Source of the DNA: Phycisphaerales bacterium | Lineage (GTDB): Bacteria; Planctomycetota; UBA1135; UBA2386 | DNA: 42,082 nucleotides | NCBI GenBank assembly: GCA_020247305.1 | Contig: JADCJE010000114.1 | Coordinates: 1 to 42,082 of the forward strand | Direction: 5' to 3' | Part shown: positions 24,050 to 33,600 of the stretch, piece after piece | Numbering within the stretch: the first letter of the stretch is position 1 | How the letters are laid out: every line of letters begins with the position of its first letter | Notes under the pieces: model-generated | The model's database searches: none | What the model was told of the DNA's origin: nothing | The model's input: only the letters and a program-made list of their open reading frames with translations | Translations under genes and position numbers: made by a program

Positions 24050-25260
24050 TCGACGTCGTCTTCTACTTCCAGGTTCACCAGCCGTACCGGCTGCGCAAGT
24101 GGAAGCCCGACGACCGCATCCGCGGGCTCGACCTGTTCGACGAGCCGCTCAACCGCATGGTCGCCGAACGCGTCGCCGAGCGCTGCTACCTGCCGATGAA
24201 CCGGCTGCTGCTCGACGCGATCGACCGGACCGACGGCCAGTTCCGCTGCGCCTTCTCGCTGTCCGGCACGGTCATCCAGCAGCTGCGCGACTGGGCCCCC
24301 GACGCGCTCGACAGCTTCGTCGACCTCGCCGAGTCCGGCAACGTCGAGTTCCTGTGCGAGACGGCGCAGCACAGCCTCGCCGCGCTCGCCGACCTCGACG
24401 AGTTCGAGTCCCAGGTCGAGGCCCAGCGGGCCGTGGTCACCGACCTGTTCGGCGCGCCCGGAACCTTCCGCAACACCGAGCTGATCCTCGACAACCGCAT
24501 CTGCGCCAAGGTCGAGGCGATGGGCTTCGGCTGCATGATGGGCGAGGGCGCCGACCGCCTGCTCGGCTGGCGCAGTCCGCAGGTGCCGTACCGGCCGAAG
24601 GGGTGCCGCGCGCTCAAGCTGCTGCTGCGCAGCTACTCGCTGTCGGACGACATCGCGTTCCGGTTCTCCAACCGGAAGTGGCCTTCGTACCCGCTGTTTG
24701 CCGATACGTACGCTGGCTGGCTGCACGACGTTCCTCCGCCGGCGCAGTTCATCGGTCTGTTCATGGACTACGAGACGTTCGGCGAGCATCAGGGCGCGCA
24801 CACCGGCATCCTGGAGTTCATGCGCTGCCTGCCCGAGCAGGTGCTCAAGCGCGCGGACTTCCGGTTCCGCACGCCCGCGCAGGTCGCGGCCGAGCGCGAA
24901 GCCGCCGCCGAGCTCGACGTGTCGACCCCCGTGTCGTGGGCCGACGCCGAGCGCAACCTCACGGCGTGGCTCGGCAACCCGATGCAGACGGCCGCGCACG
25001 CCGCGCTGTACGCGCTGCGGTCCGACGTGCTCGCGGTCGCCGACGAGCGCCCCGACCTGCTCGCGGCGTGGCGCAAGCTGACCACGTCGGATCACGTCTA
25101 CTACGCCGCCACCAAGCACCACAGCGACGCGGAAGTGCACGAGTACTTCAGTCCGTACGACTCGCCGCACGCCGCGTTCGTCACGTTCATGTCCGCCGTC
25201 GACCACCTGCGCGCGCAGGTTGGCAAGGCGAAGAAGCCGCCCAGGAAGCGCAGCCACTGA
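24046..25260 (+). CDS. GH57 alpha-amylase or branching enzyme
   Basis: A 404-residue family 57 glycoside hydrolase, starting at TTG 24046 inside the debranching gene's stop (TTGA overlap). GH57 blocks seen: FYFQVHQPYRLR with metal- or substrate-binding His11, CETAQHSLAAL (104-114), FRNTELILDN with candidate catalytic Glu145, MGEGADRLLGW, and LFMDYETFGEHQ with Asp241. No signal peptide, so it acts on internal glucan. No GH13 branching enzyme (GlgB) is present in this locus, so this protein is a candidate for the missing branching activity; family 57 contains both amylases and branching enzymes, and I cannot decide from sequence alone. It ends 2 bp before the synthase-phosphorylase ATG. Confidence 0.88.
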   Translation: MIDVVFYFQVHQPYRLRKWKPDDRIRGLDLFDEPLNRMVAERVAERCYLPMNRLLLDAIDRTDGQFRCAFSLSGTVIQQLRDWAPDALDSFVDLAESGNVEFLCETAQHSLAALADLDEFESQVEAQRAVVTDLFGAPGTFRNTELILDNRICAKVEAMGFGCMMGEGADRLLGWRSPQVPYRPKGCRALKLLLRSYSLSDDIAFRFSNRKWPSYPLFADTYAGWLHDVPPPAQFIGLFMDYETFGEHQGAHTGILEFMRCLPEQVLKRADFRFRTPAQVAAEREAAAELDVSTPVSWADAERNLTAWLGNPMQTAAHAALYALRSDVLAVADERPDLLAAWRKLTTSDHVYYAATKHHSDAEVHEYFSPYDSPHAAFVTFMSAVDHLRAQVGKAKKPPRKRSH

Positions 25261-25262
25261 CC

Positions 25263-28200
25263 ATGCCGGATCGTCCGCATCAACTGTTCGAGATCAGCTG
25301 GGAGGTCTGCAACAAGGTCGGTGGCATCCACACGGTGCTGTCGAGCAAGGCCGTCACCGCCGTCGAGCGCTATGGCGACGACTACGTGGTGATCGGCCCG
25401 CAGCTGCTCGGCGCCGGCTCGCAGCCGCCCTTCGACGAGGAGCCTGGCCACGAGGAGTTCGTCGCCGCGTGCCAGAAGATCGGCGTGCCGATCCGCGTCG
25501 GCCGCTGGCGCATCCCCGGCCGGCCGCGCTGCATCCTGGTGGGCTTCTCCGGACTCTACGAGCAGAAGAACGGCATCCTCGCCGGCCTGTGGGAGCGGCA
25601 CGAGGTCGACTCGATCGCCGGCGACTGGGACTACGTCGAACCGGTGCTGTTCTCGATCGCCGCCGCCAAGGTCATCGAGCTGTGGTGGGAGGAGCACCTC
25701 GCGCCGTACCACCGCCGCGCGGTCGTGCAGGCGCACGAGTGGATGACGGGCGCCGCGCTGCTCTACCTGCAGGAGCGCATCCCGAGCATCGGCACGGTGT
25801 TCACGACGCACGCGACCATGCTCGGTCGCGCGCTCGCCTCGCTCGGCATCACGCCCGACCCGAAGGCCGCCGACAAGGGCCTCGGCGGCAAGTCGGTCGA
25901 CGACCTCGCGCGCGAGCACGGCGTGCAGGCCAAGCACTCGCTCGAAGGCGTCTGCGCGCGCAAGGCGGACGTCTTCACCACGGTCAGCGCGATCACCGCG
26001 GCCGAGGCGGAGCTGCTGCACGGCCGCACGGTCGACCTGCTGCTGCCCAACGGCATCGACCTCGCCGTCGTCGACCAGCTGGCCGCCGGCGATCACGCGG
26101 CGACCCGCCGCGAGCTCGCGCGCGTCGCCAAGGCGGTGCTCGGCGAGGACGTCGGCGATGCGGCCTTCTTCGCGCTCGCCGGCCGCTACGAGTTCCACAA
26201 CAAGGGCATCGAGCTGCTGCTCGACGCGCTGGCGGCGATGAAGGACGGCAAGGGCCGGCGCGTCGTCGCGTTCCTGCTGGTGCCCAGCGGCAACAGCGGC
26301 GCCCGCGGCGAACTGCTCGACCGGCTCGCCGGCGGCGACGCCAAGGGGCCGATCGGGTTGTGCACGCACAACCTGTTCGACGAGGCGAACGATCCGGTGC
26401 ACCGGCACTGCAAGCGCCTGGGCCTCGACAACGCCGTCGGCAGCCGCGTGAAGGTCGTGCAGGTGCCGATCTATCTGCGGCCCGACGACGGCCTGTTCGG
26501 CCGCGAGTACGAAGCCGTGCTCGCCGCGATGGACCTCGGCGCGTATCCGTCCTACTACGAACCCTGGGGCTACACGCCGCAGGAGGCGATCGCGGTCGGC
26601 GTGCCGACGATCACCACCGACCTCGCCGGCTTCGGCCGCTGGGCGGTCGAAGCCGGACTCGGCCCAGAAGACGGCATCACCGTGCTGCCGCGCGAGCGCG
26701 TGCCGTACGGCGAGGTGACGAAGTCGCTGGTGACGGCGGCCGAGGCGTTCCTCGCCGCCAAGCCCGAGCCGGCGCGCGTGCGCGCGCGCTGCCGCGCTGC
26801 CGCCGCGCGCACGGCGTGGAAGCTGTTCTACGCCGGCTACGAATCGGCCTACCAGAAGGCGATCGCGGCGGTGCAGCAGCGCAGCACCAGCGGCGTCGTG
26901 CAGTTCCGCCTGCCCAAGCGGGCACTGCCGTCGCCCGGCTCCGGCACGACGCCGCGGCTGGCCTCGTTCGAGGCCTCGGCGACGCTGCCGCAGTCGCTGC
27001 GCGGCCTCGAACGGCTCGCGCGCAACTTCTGGTGGTGCTGGAACGGCGGCGTGCGGGCGCTGTTCGAGGAACTCGCCCCGGGCTTCGCCGCCGCCGGCGA
27101 GAACCCGGTCGCCTTCCTGCAGGGCGTGTCGCTCGACGCCCTGGAGCGCAAGTCGCGCGACGCCGCCTACCTCGCCCGCTTGCAGGAGGTCTGCAAGCGC
27201 TTCGACGCCTACATGGCGTCGGCGGGCAAGTCGCTGCCGGTCGCCGACGGCGCCAACGCGCCGGCGATCTCCGCGCAGCACCCGGTCGCCTACTTCTCGG
27301 CCGAGTTCGGCGTGCACCACAGCCTGCCGGTCTACAGCGGCGGGCTCGGCATCCTCGCCGGCGACCACCTCAAGTCGGCGAGCGACCTCGGCGTGCCGCT
27401 CGTCGGCGTCGGCCTGTTCTACCACTACGGCTACATGAGCCAGCAGCTGACCGGCGACGGCCAGCAGATCGCCGCCGACCGCGAGAACCGACCGGGCAAG
27501 CTCGCGGTCGAACTGGTGCGCGCCGCCGACGGTCGCCCGCTGGAGGTCTCGATCCCGCTGCCCGGCCGCGAACTGTTCGTGCGGGCCTGGCGCGCCCGCG
27601 TCGGCCGCGTGCCGCTCTACCTGCTCGACACCAACCTGCCGCAGAACAAGCCCGAGGACCGCGCCATCACGCGCAACCTGTACGGCGGCGACGCCGAGAC
27701 GCGCATCCAGCAGGAGATCGTGCTCGGCCGCGGCGGCGTGCGCGTGCTGCGCGCGCTCGACATCCGGCCGGCGGTCTACCACATGAACGAGGGCCACGCG
27801 GCCTTCCTCACGCTGGAGCGGACGAGCCGCATGGTGCGCGGCGAAGGCCTGCCGTTCGAGGCCGCGCGCGAGTACGTGTCGCAGACCACGCTGTTCACCA
27901 CGCACACGCCGGTGCCCGCCGGCCACGACCGCTTCGGCGAGGACCTCGTGCGCCGCTACTTCGGCGACGCCGAGGAGTGGGTGGGTCTGCCGTGGGACCG
28001 CTTCTTCGGCCTCGGTCAGGCCAGCGGCGGCAGCGGCGAGTTCAACATGACCTACCTGGCGATGAACTTCGCCGGCTTCGTCAACGGCGTCAGCAAGATG
28101 CACGGCGTCGCGTCGCAGAAGCTGCTGCACGCGTTCTGGCCGGGCCTGCTGGAGCCGGAGGTCCCCGTCGCGGCGATCACCAACGGTGTGCACCTCGCGT

Positions 28201-29486
28201 CGTGGACCGGGCCGGGCGTCGGCCGCCTGCTGCGCGCCGACGACGCGCCGGTGCGTCCGGCCGACTTCGCGCAGGCGACGCGGGTCAAGCCCGCCGAGCT
28301 TTGGCGCGCGCACGAGGCCAGCAAGGCGGCGATGATCGAGGCGGTGCGCGGCTCGCTGACGCGCTGCTTCCAGGCGCGCGGCGACAGCCCCGTGGACCTC
28401 GCCGCCATGCTCGCCGGCCTCGACGGCAAGGCGCTGGTGCTCGGATTTGCCCGGCGCTTCGCGCCCTACAAGCGCGCGCACCTGCTGTTCTCCGATCCGG
28501 CGCGTCTGCGGCGCATCCTAGAGGACGCCAAGCGCCCGGTGCGCATCGTCGTGTCCGGCAAGGCGCACCCGCGCGACAAGATGGGCCAGGACATCCTCAA
28601 GTCGATCGTGCAGATCGCGCGCAGCCCCGAGTTCCTCGGCAAGGTCTTCTTCGTCGAGGACTACGACATCGCGGTCGCGCGCGCGCTCGTGCAGGGCGTC
28701 GACGTGTGGGTGAACACGCCGACCCGCATGGAGGAGGCCAGCGGCACGTCCGGCATGAAGGCCGCCGCCAACGGCGTGCTCAACCTGTCGATCGCCGACG
28801 GTTGGTGGCCCGAGGCAGCCGACGGCCGCAACGGCTGGACGATCGGCGCCGGGCAGGTCTACGGCACGACGGAGCTGCAGAACCAGGCCGACGCGACCGC
28901 CGTGTACCGGCTGCTCGAGGACGAACTCGTGCCGCTCTACTTCGCGCGCGACGCCGCCGGCGTGCCGCAGGGTTGGGTGGAACGCATGCTGCACTGCCTG
29001 GCGACGGTGCCGGTGCTGTTCAACACCGACCGCATGGTGTCGGACTACCTGCAGCAGGCGTACGCGCCGTTGGCGGCGCAGTACTTCGCACAGCAGGCGC
29101 ACAAGAAGGCGCCGGCGCGCGATCGCGCCAAGGAGCACCTACGCGTGCGCCAGGGCTTCGAGAAGCTGCGCATCGTCGCCGCGAACACCGTCGAGATGGC
29201 CGACTTCAAGGTCGGTCAGCACCTCGACGTCACGCTCGACGTCGACCTCGGCGCGCTGCAGCCGGCCGACGTCGTCGCCGAACTGGTCGTGACGCACGGC
29301 GACGGCGGCGGGGAGGCGCTCGTTGTGCCCCTGCGCCACACCGGCGCGAAGGCCGGCACGGTGCACGGCTTCGTCGGCGGCTGCCGCATCGAGGTGGCGG
29401 GCCAGTACCAGCACGGCATGCGTGTGCGCGTGCCGGCAGCCGGTCGCCACGACGCGAAGGTGCGCGGCCTCGTGCTGTGGGCGTGA
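25263..29486 (+). CDS. Glycogen synthase (GT3) fused to glycogen phosphorylase (GT35)
   Basis: A 1407-residue two-enzyme polypeptide. Residues 1-555 are a GT3 synthase of the yeast/animal type: ISWEVCNKVGGIHTVLSSKA (9-28, sugar-nucleotide loop), VQAHEWMTG, FTTHATMLGR, AGRYEFHNKGIELLLDAL, and the E-x7-E pair of YYEPWGYTPQEA with Glu433 and Glu441. A Ser/Pro/Gly linker (about 545-575) follows. Residues 575-1407 are an alpha-glucan phosphorylase of the short bacterial/archaeal type: N-terminal LRGLERLARNFWWCWNGG, AYFSAEFGVHHSLPVYSGGLGILAGDHLKSASDLG, NEGHAAFL, FARRFAPYKRAHL, and the PLP site GTSGMKAAANG with Lys1166. The last 100 residues look like a beta-sandwich. Synthesis and phosphorolysis of glycogen are thus in one chain with no frame break. 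The ORF is open throughout, so the fusion is real in this sequence. Confidence 0.94.
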   Translation: MPDRPHQLFEISWEVCNKVGGIHTVLSSKAVTAVERYGDDYVVIGPQLLGAGSQPPFDEEPGHEEFVAACQKIGVPIRVGRWRIPGRPRCILVGFSGLYEQKNGILAGLWERHEVDSIAGDWDYVEPVLFSIAAAKVIELWWEEHLAPYHRRAVVQAHEWMTGAALLYLQERIPSIGTVFTTHATMLGRALASLGITPDPKAADKGLGGKSVDDLAREHGVQAKHSLEGVCARKADVFTTVSAITAAEAELLHGRTVDLLLPNGIDLAVVDQLAAGDHAATRRELARVAKAVLGEDVGDAAFFALAGRYEFHNKGIELLLDALAAMKDGKGRRVVAFLLVPSGNSGARGELLDRLAGGDAKGPIGLCTHNLFDEANDPVHRHCKRLGLDNAVGSRVKVVQVPIYLRPDDGLFGREYEAVLAAMDLGAYPSYYEPWGYTPQEAIAVGVPTITTDLAGFGRWAVEAGLGPEDGITVLPRERVPYGEVTKSLVTAAEAFLAAKPEPARVRARCRAAAARTAWKLFYAGYESAYQKAIAAVQQRSTSGVVQFRLPKRALPSPGSGTTPRLASFEASATLPQSLRGLERLARNFWWCWNGGVRALFEELAPGFAAAGENPVAFLQGVSLDALERKSRDAAYLARLQEVCKRFDAYMASAGKSLPVADGANAPAISAQHPVAYFSAEFGVHHSLPVYSGGLGILAGDHLKSASDLGVPLVGVGLFYHYGYMSQQLTGDGQQIAADRENRPGKLAVELVRAADGRPLEVSIPLPGRELFVRAWRARVGRVPLYLLDTNLPQNKPEDRAITRNLYGGDAETRIQQEIVLGRGGVRVLRALDIRPAVYHMNEGHAAFLTLERTSRMVRGEGLPFEAAREYVSQTTLFTTHTPVPAGHDRFGEDLVRRYFGDAEEWVGLPWDRFFGLGQASGGSGEFNMTYLAMNFAGFVNGVSKMHGVASQKLLHAFWPGLLEPEVPVAAITNGVHLASWTGPGVGRLLRADDAPVRPADFAQATRVKPAELWRAHEASKAAMIEAVRGSLTRCFQARGDSPVDLAAMLAGLDGKALVLGFARRFAPYKRAHLLFSDPARLRRILEDAKRPVRIVVSGKAHPRDKMGQDILKSIVQIARSPEFLGKVFFVEDYDIAVARALVQGVDVWVNTPTRMEEASGTSGMKAAANGVLNLSIADGWWPEAADGRNGWTIGAGQVYGTTELQNQADATAVYRLLEDELVPLYFARDAAGVPQGWVERMLHCLATVPVLFNTDRMVSDYLQQAYAPLAAQYFAQQAHKKAPARDRAKEHLRVRQGFEKLRIVAANTVEMADFKVGQHLDVTLDVDLGALQPADVVAELVVTHGDGGGEALVVPLRHTGAKAGTVHGFVGGCRIEVAGQYQHGMRVRVPAAGRHDAKVRGLVLWA

Positions 29487-30208
29487 CGCCGCCCGTCGTG
29501 CTGGCGGGCACGAGCGGCTTCGCGTACCGCGCGTGGATTCCGTCGTTCTATCCGGCGGGCACGAAGCAGAAGGACCTGCTCACCGCGTACGCCGCGCGGC
29601 TGCCGGCGGTCGAGTTGAACAACACCTACTACCGCATGCCGACGCCGGCGGCGGCGGCGGGCTGGCGCGCGCAGGTGCCCGCGGGCTTCCGCTTCGCGGT
29701 GAAGGCGCCGATGTGGTGGACCGTCAGCCGCAAGCCGGTGAACCAGGCGGCCGCGGTCGCGGAGTTGCGCGCGGCGCTGGAGCCGCTCGGGCCGACGCTC
29801 GGCTGCCTGCTGTTGCAGTTCCCGGCGCACGTCGGCTGCGACCTGCCGCGCCTCGCCGGCTGGCTGCAGGCGCTGCCGCCGGACTGGCGCTGCGCCTGCG
29901 AGTTCGCCCAGCCGTCGTGGCAGTGCGCCGACGTCGACGCGCTGCTGAACGCCCACGGCGGCACGCGCGTGGTGCGGGACGACGACGACGACGACGGGAC
30001 CGGCAGCAGCGCGCCGCGGCTGGGGGACTTCGCCTGGCAATACGCCCGGCTGCGCCGCGCCGAGTACACGGCGACCGCGCTCGCGGCGTGGCGTCGCCGG
30101 TTGCAGGCGGCGTCGCACGGCGCGTCGTTCGCCTTCTTCCGCCACGAAGACACCGGCTGCGGGCCGCGGTTCGCCGCCGCGTTGGTTGCCGGCGCCGCCG
30201 GCGCCTGA
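29483..30208 (+). CDS. DUF72 (YecE-like) family protein
   Basis: A 241-residue TIM-barrel-like DUF72 protein of unknown activity, cytoplasmic. Family blocks seen: GTSGFAYRAWIPSFYPAGTKQKDLLTAYA (9-37), VELNNTYYRMPTP, FRFAVKAPMWWT and LLLQFPAHVG. It carries a run of six Asp codons (29978-29995) where most relatives have a short loop, which looks like a triplet-repeat expansion. GTG 29483 overlaps the phosphorylase stop by 4 bp, so it is the last gene of the glycogen operon; DUF72 has no established link with glycogen, and the coupling may be incidental. Length is close to the usual 230-280. Confidence 0.88.
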   Translation: MTPPVVLAGTSGFAYRAWIPSFYPAGTKQKDLLTAYAARLPAVELNNTYYRMPTPAAAAGWRAQVPAGFRFAVKAPMWWTVSRKPVNQAAAVAELRAALEPLGPTLGCLLLQFPAHVGCDLPRLAGWLQALPPDWRCACEFAQPSWQCADVDALLNAHGGTRVVRDDDDDDGTGSSAPRLGDFAWQYARLRRAEYTATALAAWRRRLQAASHGASFAFFRHEDTGCGPRFAAALVAGAAGA

Positions 30209-30657
30209 TCGCCGGCGCGGGCCGATGGCCGCCTGCGCGTGGCAGGTGGCGAGGGCGGGCGCTGGCGGGTGGTGCCGCGGTCGCTTGCCGATGCGCGCAG
30301 CCGCCCGCCGACGCGCGCGGCAGCGCACCGAACGCGGGGCGCCGTCGCCCGGCGCCGTCCGAGGCGCGTCCTTCCAGGTCGAACGACGGGTCGGTGTCTC
30401 GGCCTCAAGCCCATGCGCGGGAAGGGATTGCGCGGCAGACCGGACGGCGAGCCACCTGTCCGTGGCGGCGCGCGCGGCGGCGTCATGGTGTCGGGCACTG
30501 CGTTTGCATCAGCGGTTGGGTCGCGCGCGGTTTCGCATCGCCGGCCGCGCGGAACTTCGCTTGCATGGAACCCCCCTCTAGGTAACGTGCTACGTCACTC
30601 TTGGCTCGACTCGTCCCCGAGTAAGACCTGCGCCCGATCGCGGGCGGATTCGTCCAC
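30209..30657 (+). other. 449-bp intergenic region before the large lipoprotein gene
   Basis: No ORF here looks coding: the frames that are open translate to Arg-rich sequence without any recognisable motif. The last 100 bp have a lower GC content and contain the promoter described at 30561-30588, followed by a roughly 70-nt leader with a small inverted repeat (ACTCG/CGAGT around 30609-30623). I recognise no riboswitch or RNA gene in the first 350 bp. Confidence 0.6.
30561..30588 (+). promoter_or_regulatory. Probable promoter of the large lipoprotein gene
   Basis: TTGCAT (30561-30566), 16-bp spacer, TAACGT (30583-30588), in the most AT-rich stretch of the gap, about 70 nt before the ATG at 30658. 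This unit would have a real 5' leader. Confidence 0.4.
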
Positions 30658-33600
30658 ATGAACCCAACCTTCTCGCTTCGGCACTGCCCTCTCGCTCTCC
30701 CGGGTCGTGCCGCGTCGCTGTCGCTGCTCGCCGTCGCGGGCCTCGTCTTCGCCGGGTGCGCTGGCGGCAGCAAGGGTGACCCCGACAATCGCGGCGACTT
30801 CAAGGTCGTCGGCATCAGCACCGGCTCGGGCGCGGTCTATCCGTACCGCATCCGCGTCACCGACTCGTTCGGCAATCCGACGTCGACGGTCGTCAACATC
30901 GAGAGCGATGCGACGCTGCGCCAGTACGTCAACGGCAACAACGGCGTGCTGCCGGTGGCGACGCTGCCGACGACGGCCGTGCTGCCGGACGGCAACCCGG
31001 GCAACCACTTCCTGCACTTCACGTTCAGCCACAAGCTGCGCATCGACTCGATCCTGAGCCCGCTGCTGGCCGACCAGGGCAACTCGGGCCTCGCCGGCTC
31101 GCTGTCGATCCTCGCGTACGACCCGGTGACCGAGACCTCGACGACCGTGCGCGGCCGCGGCTTCGTCAACGGCTACACGTACTTCAACGTCGGCGGCGTG
31201 CTGCAGCTGACCCGCGCGGTCGAGGCCGATGGCACGGGCGTGCGCATCCTCGACGCCCGGGCCAATGGTTTCCCCAGCTACCCCGGCGCGGCGGACCTCG
31301 TCAGCCGCAAGTCGTTCGTGTTCGTCGCTGACGACGACGACGACCTGACCCAGCTCGATTTGTTCCCGTCGAACCGCCTGCTGCGCTTGATCGTCACCAA
31401 CGCGGTACGCAACAGCGAGAACGACATCCTGGAGCAGGAGATCGGGGTCGCCACGACCGTCGGCCCGGACACCGCGCCGCCGCAGGTGCTCGGCTACACG
31501 ACGGCCGCGCCGCAGATCGCGCCGGGCAACGGCCAGACCGGCGTCGACCCGACCGGCTCGGTCCTGGTGCGGTTCAACAAGCCGGTGCAGCCGGGCCTCG
31601 TCGGGGCGTTCTTCAGCCCGTCGCTGCTGACGCCGCCGTTCGGCGGCCTGTCGCTGTCGTGCACGTCGACGTCCGTCAACTTCCCGGTGACGTACTACGC
31701 CGATCCGGTCAGCTACGGCGACCTGATGAACTACATCGTGCAGCCGTCGTACAGCCTGCCTGGTCAGGCGCGCGTCGACATCACGGTGCAGACGACGACG
31801 ATCACGAGCCTGCCGGGCGTCGCGATCGGCCAGGCGGTGACGACCTTCTACCGCACGGGCGATGGGCCGGGCATCGTCAACGCGCCGGTCGCCCCTGAGG
31901 CGATCTACGTCGGCATCGGCGGCGCCGAGCCCGGCGTGGGCGTCATCGACCTCCACGGCTTCGGTCAGGGCACGGGCAGCCTGCAGACCACGCGCTGGCC
32001 GCAAAACCCGAACATCGGCGTCCCTGGCGTCGTGCCGACGCTGGCGCCGGGTACGTCGACGCTCGATGCCGGCGGCGCTGGTGTGCTCACCCTGACGCAG
32101 GACACGACGGGCAGCCCCCGCCTTGTCCGCGATCCGCTGGTCGGCGAGGTCGGTGACATCCACATCGGCGCGCCGCTCGATCTCGTCTACAACAACGAGA
32201 ACGTCAACCGCAACGCCAGCCGAAGCAACCAGATCAACCAGTTGGTCGGCATCGCCCAGGCCGGCAACACGATCACGCAGCCGCCGGTGCCGAATCCGCC
32301 GCGGCTCGTCTTCCCGCCGCCGAATCCCAACCGCGCCATCTTCGGCGAGGAGCCGGCGGTCAAGTCGTCGTTCGGTCCGCCCGGCGCGCTGGTCACGGCG
32401 GGCCCGCCCGGCAACTGCCTGGGCGTCGGTCTGAACCAGCTGGTGACGGGCAATCCGTTCAGCTCGGTCCAGAACGAACTCGGCGTCTATGGCACGCAGT
32501 TCATGGGCGTGTTCGTCGGCCCGCAGCCGCCGCCGGCTTCGCCGCCGCCGCCGCCGCCGTTCTGCCCGTTCACCTCGCGCCAGCAGATCGGCCACTTCCT
32601 CTACGTGCTCGACCGCGACAACCGCAAGGTCGTCGTGCTCAACAGCAACCGCTTCACGGTCATCGACACGATCCAGCTGTCCGATCCGGTCAGCATGACG
32701 ATGTCGCCGAACCTGACGCGCCTGGCGGTCTGCAACTTCGCCAGCTCGTCGATCAGCTTCATCGACATCAACCCGCTGAGCCAGACGTTCCATCAGATCG
32801 TCGGCGAGACCCGCCTCGAAGCCGGTCCGACGGCGATTGCGTGGCAGCCGGACGGCGAGGACATCCTCTGCGTCTCGTCCGACGCCAACCTGCTGTCGAT
32901 CGTCAGCGGCCTGGACTTCACGGTGCGTCGCACGGTGGGCGGCTTCCTCAACCTGCCGATCGACCTCGTCGTCACGCCGCGCTTCATCACGACGGGCAAC
33001 ACGTCGGGCCTGTACTACGCGTACATCCTCAACGCCAACGGCACGCTCGCGGTCTACGAGTCGGGTCCGGACGGCGTCAACGGCATCGGCTTCAACGACA
33101 TCATCGGCGCGGTCACCAACGTGTCGTTCCCGCGCGCCCGCTCGATGGTGTACGACAACGCGGCCAATCTTGGCGGCGTGCTCATTGGCCACACCGACGA
33201 CGCCGGCCTCGGTCAGGTCTCGCGCCTTGCGCTCACCGCCTCGCCGATCGGCCAGTTGCAGCTGAACCCGATCTCGGGCGGCTTCATCCTGCCGCCGACC
33301 TTCCGCCAAAAGGAGTGGACGGTCACGCAGCGCATCGGCGGCCTGTCGCAGACGTCGCCCGGCCAGATCCAGCTCAGCGGCAACTCGATCATCGACCTCT
33401 GCGTCGACGACCTGCTGAACAACGGCGGCCTGCTCGGCCAGGGCAACGCCTTTGCGCCGTCGTACACGGCGACCCCGTACCAGCACTCGGGCAAGCACGT
33501 GCTGAAGGCCGTCCCCGGCGGCGCCGTGCCCGTCGTCACGCCGCGGCTGCTGTTCGTGGCGACGTCGGATACCGGCAAGGTCGACGTGATCGAACTGCAG

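Noticed and set aside
25101..28481. A long minus-strand open frame (1126 codons) opposite the synthase-phosphorylase gene
   Set aside because: It is the antisense shadow of a strongly supported gene; its translation is Arg/Ala/Glu/Val-rich with no motif, as expected in GC-rich DNA.
30239..30661. Possible small gene in the gap before the lipoprotein
   Set aside because: The 140-codon frame is Arg/Gly-rich without motif, overlaps the promoter and the lipoprotein start, and has no start signal.
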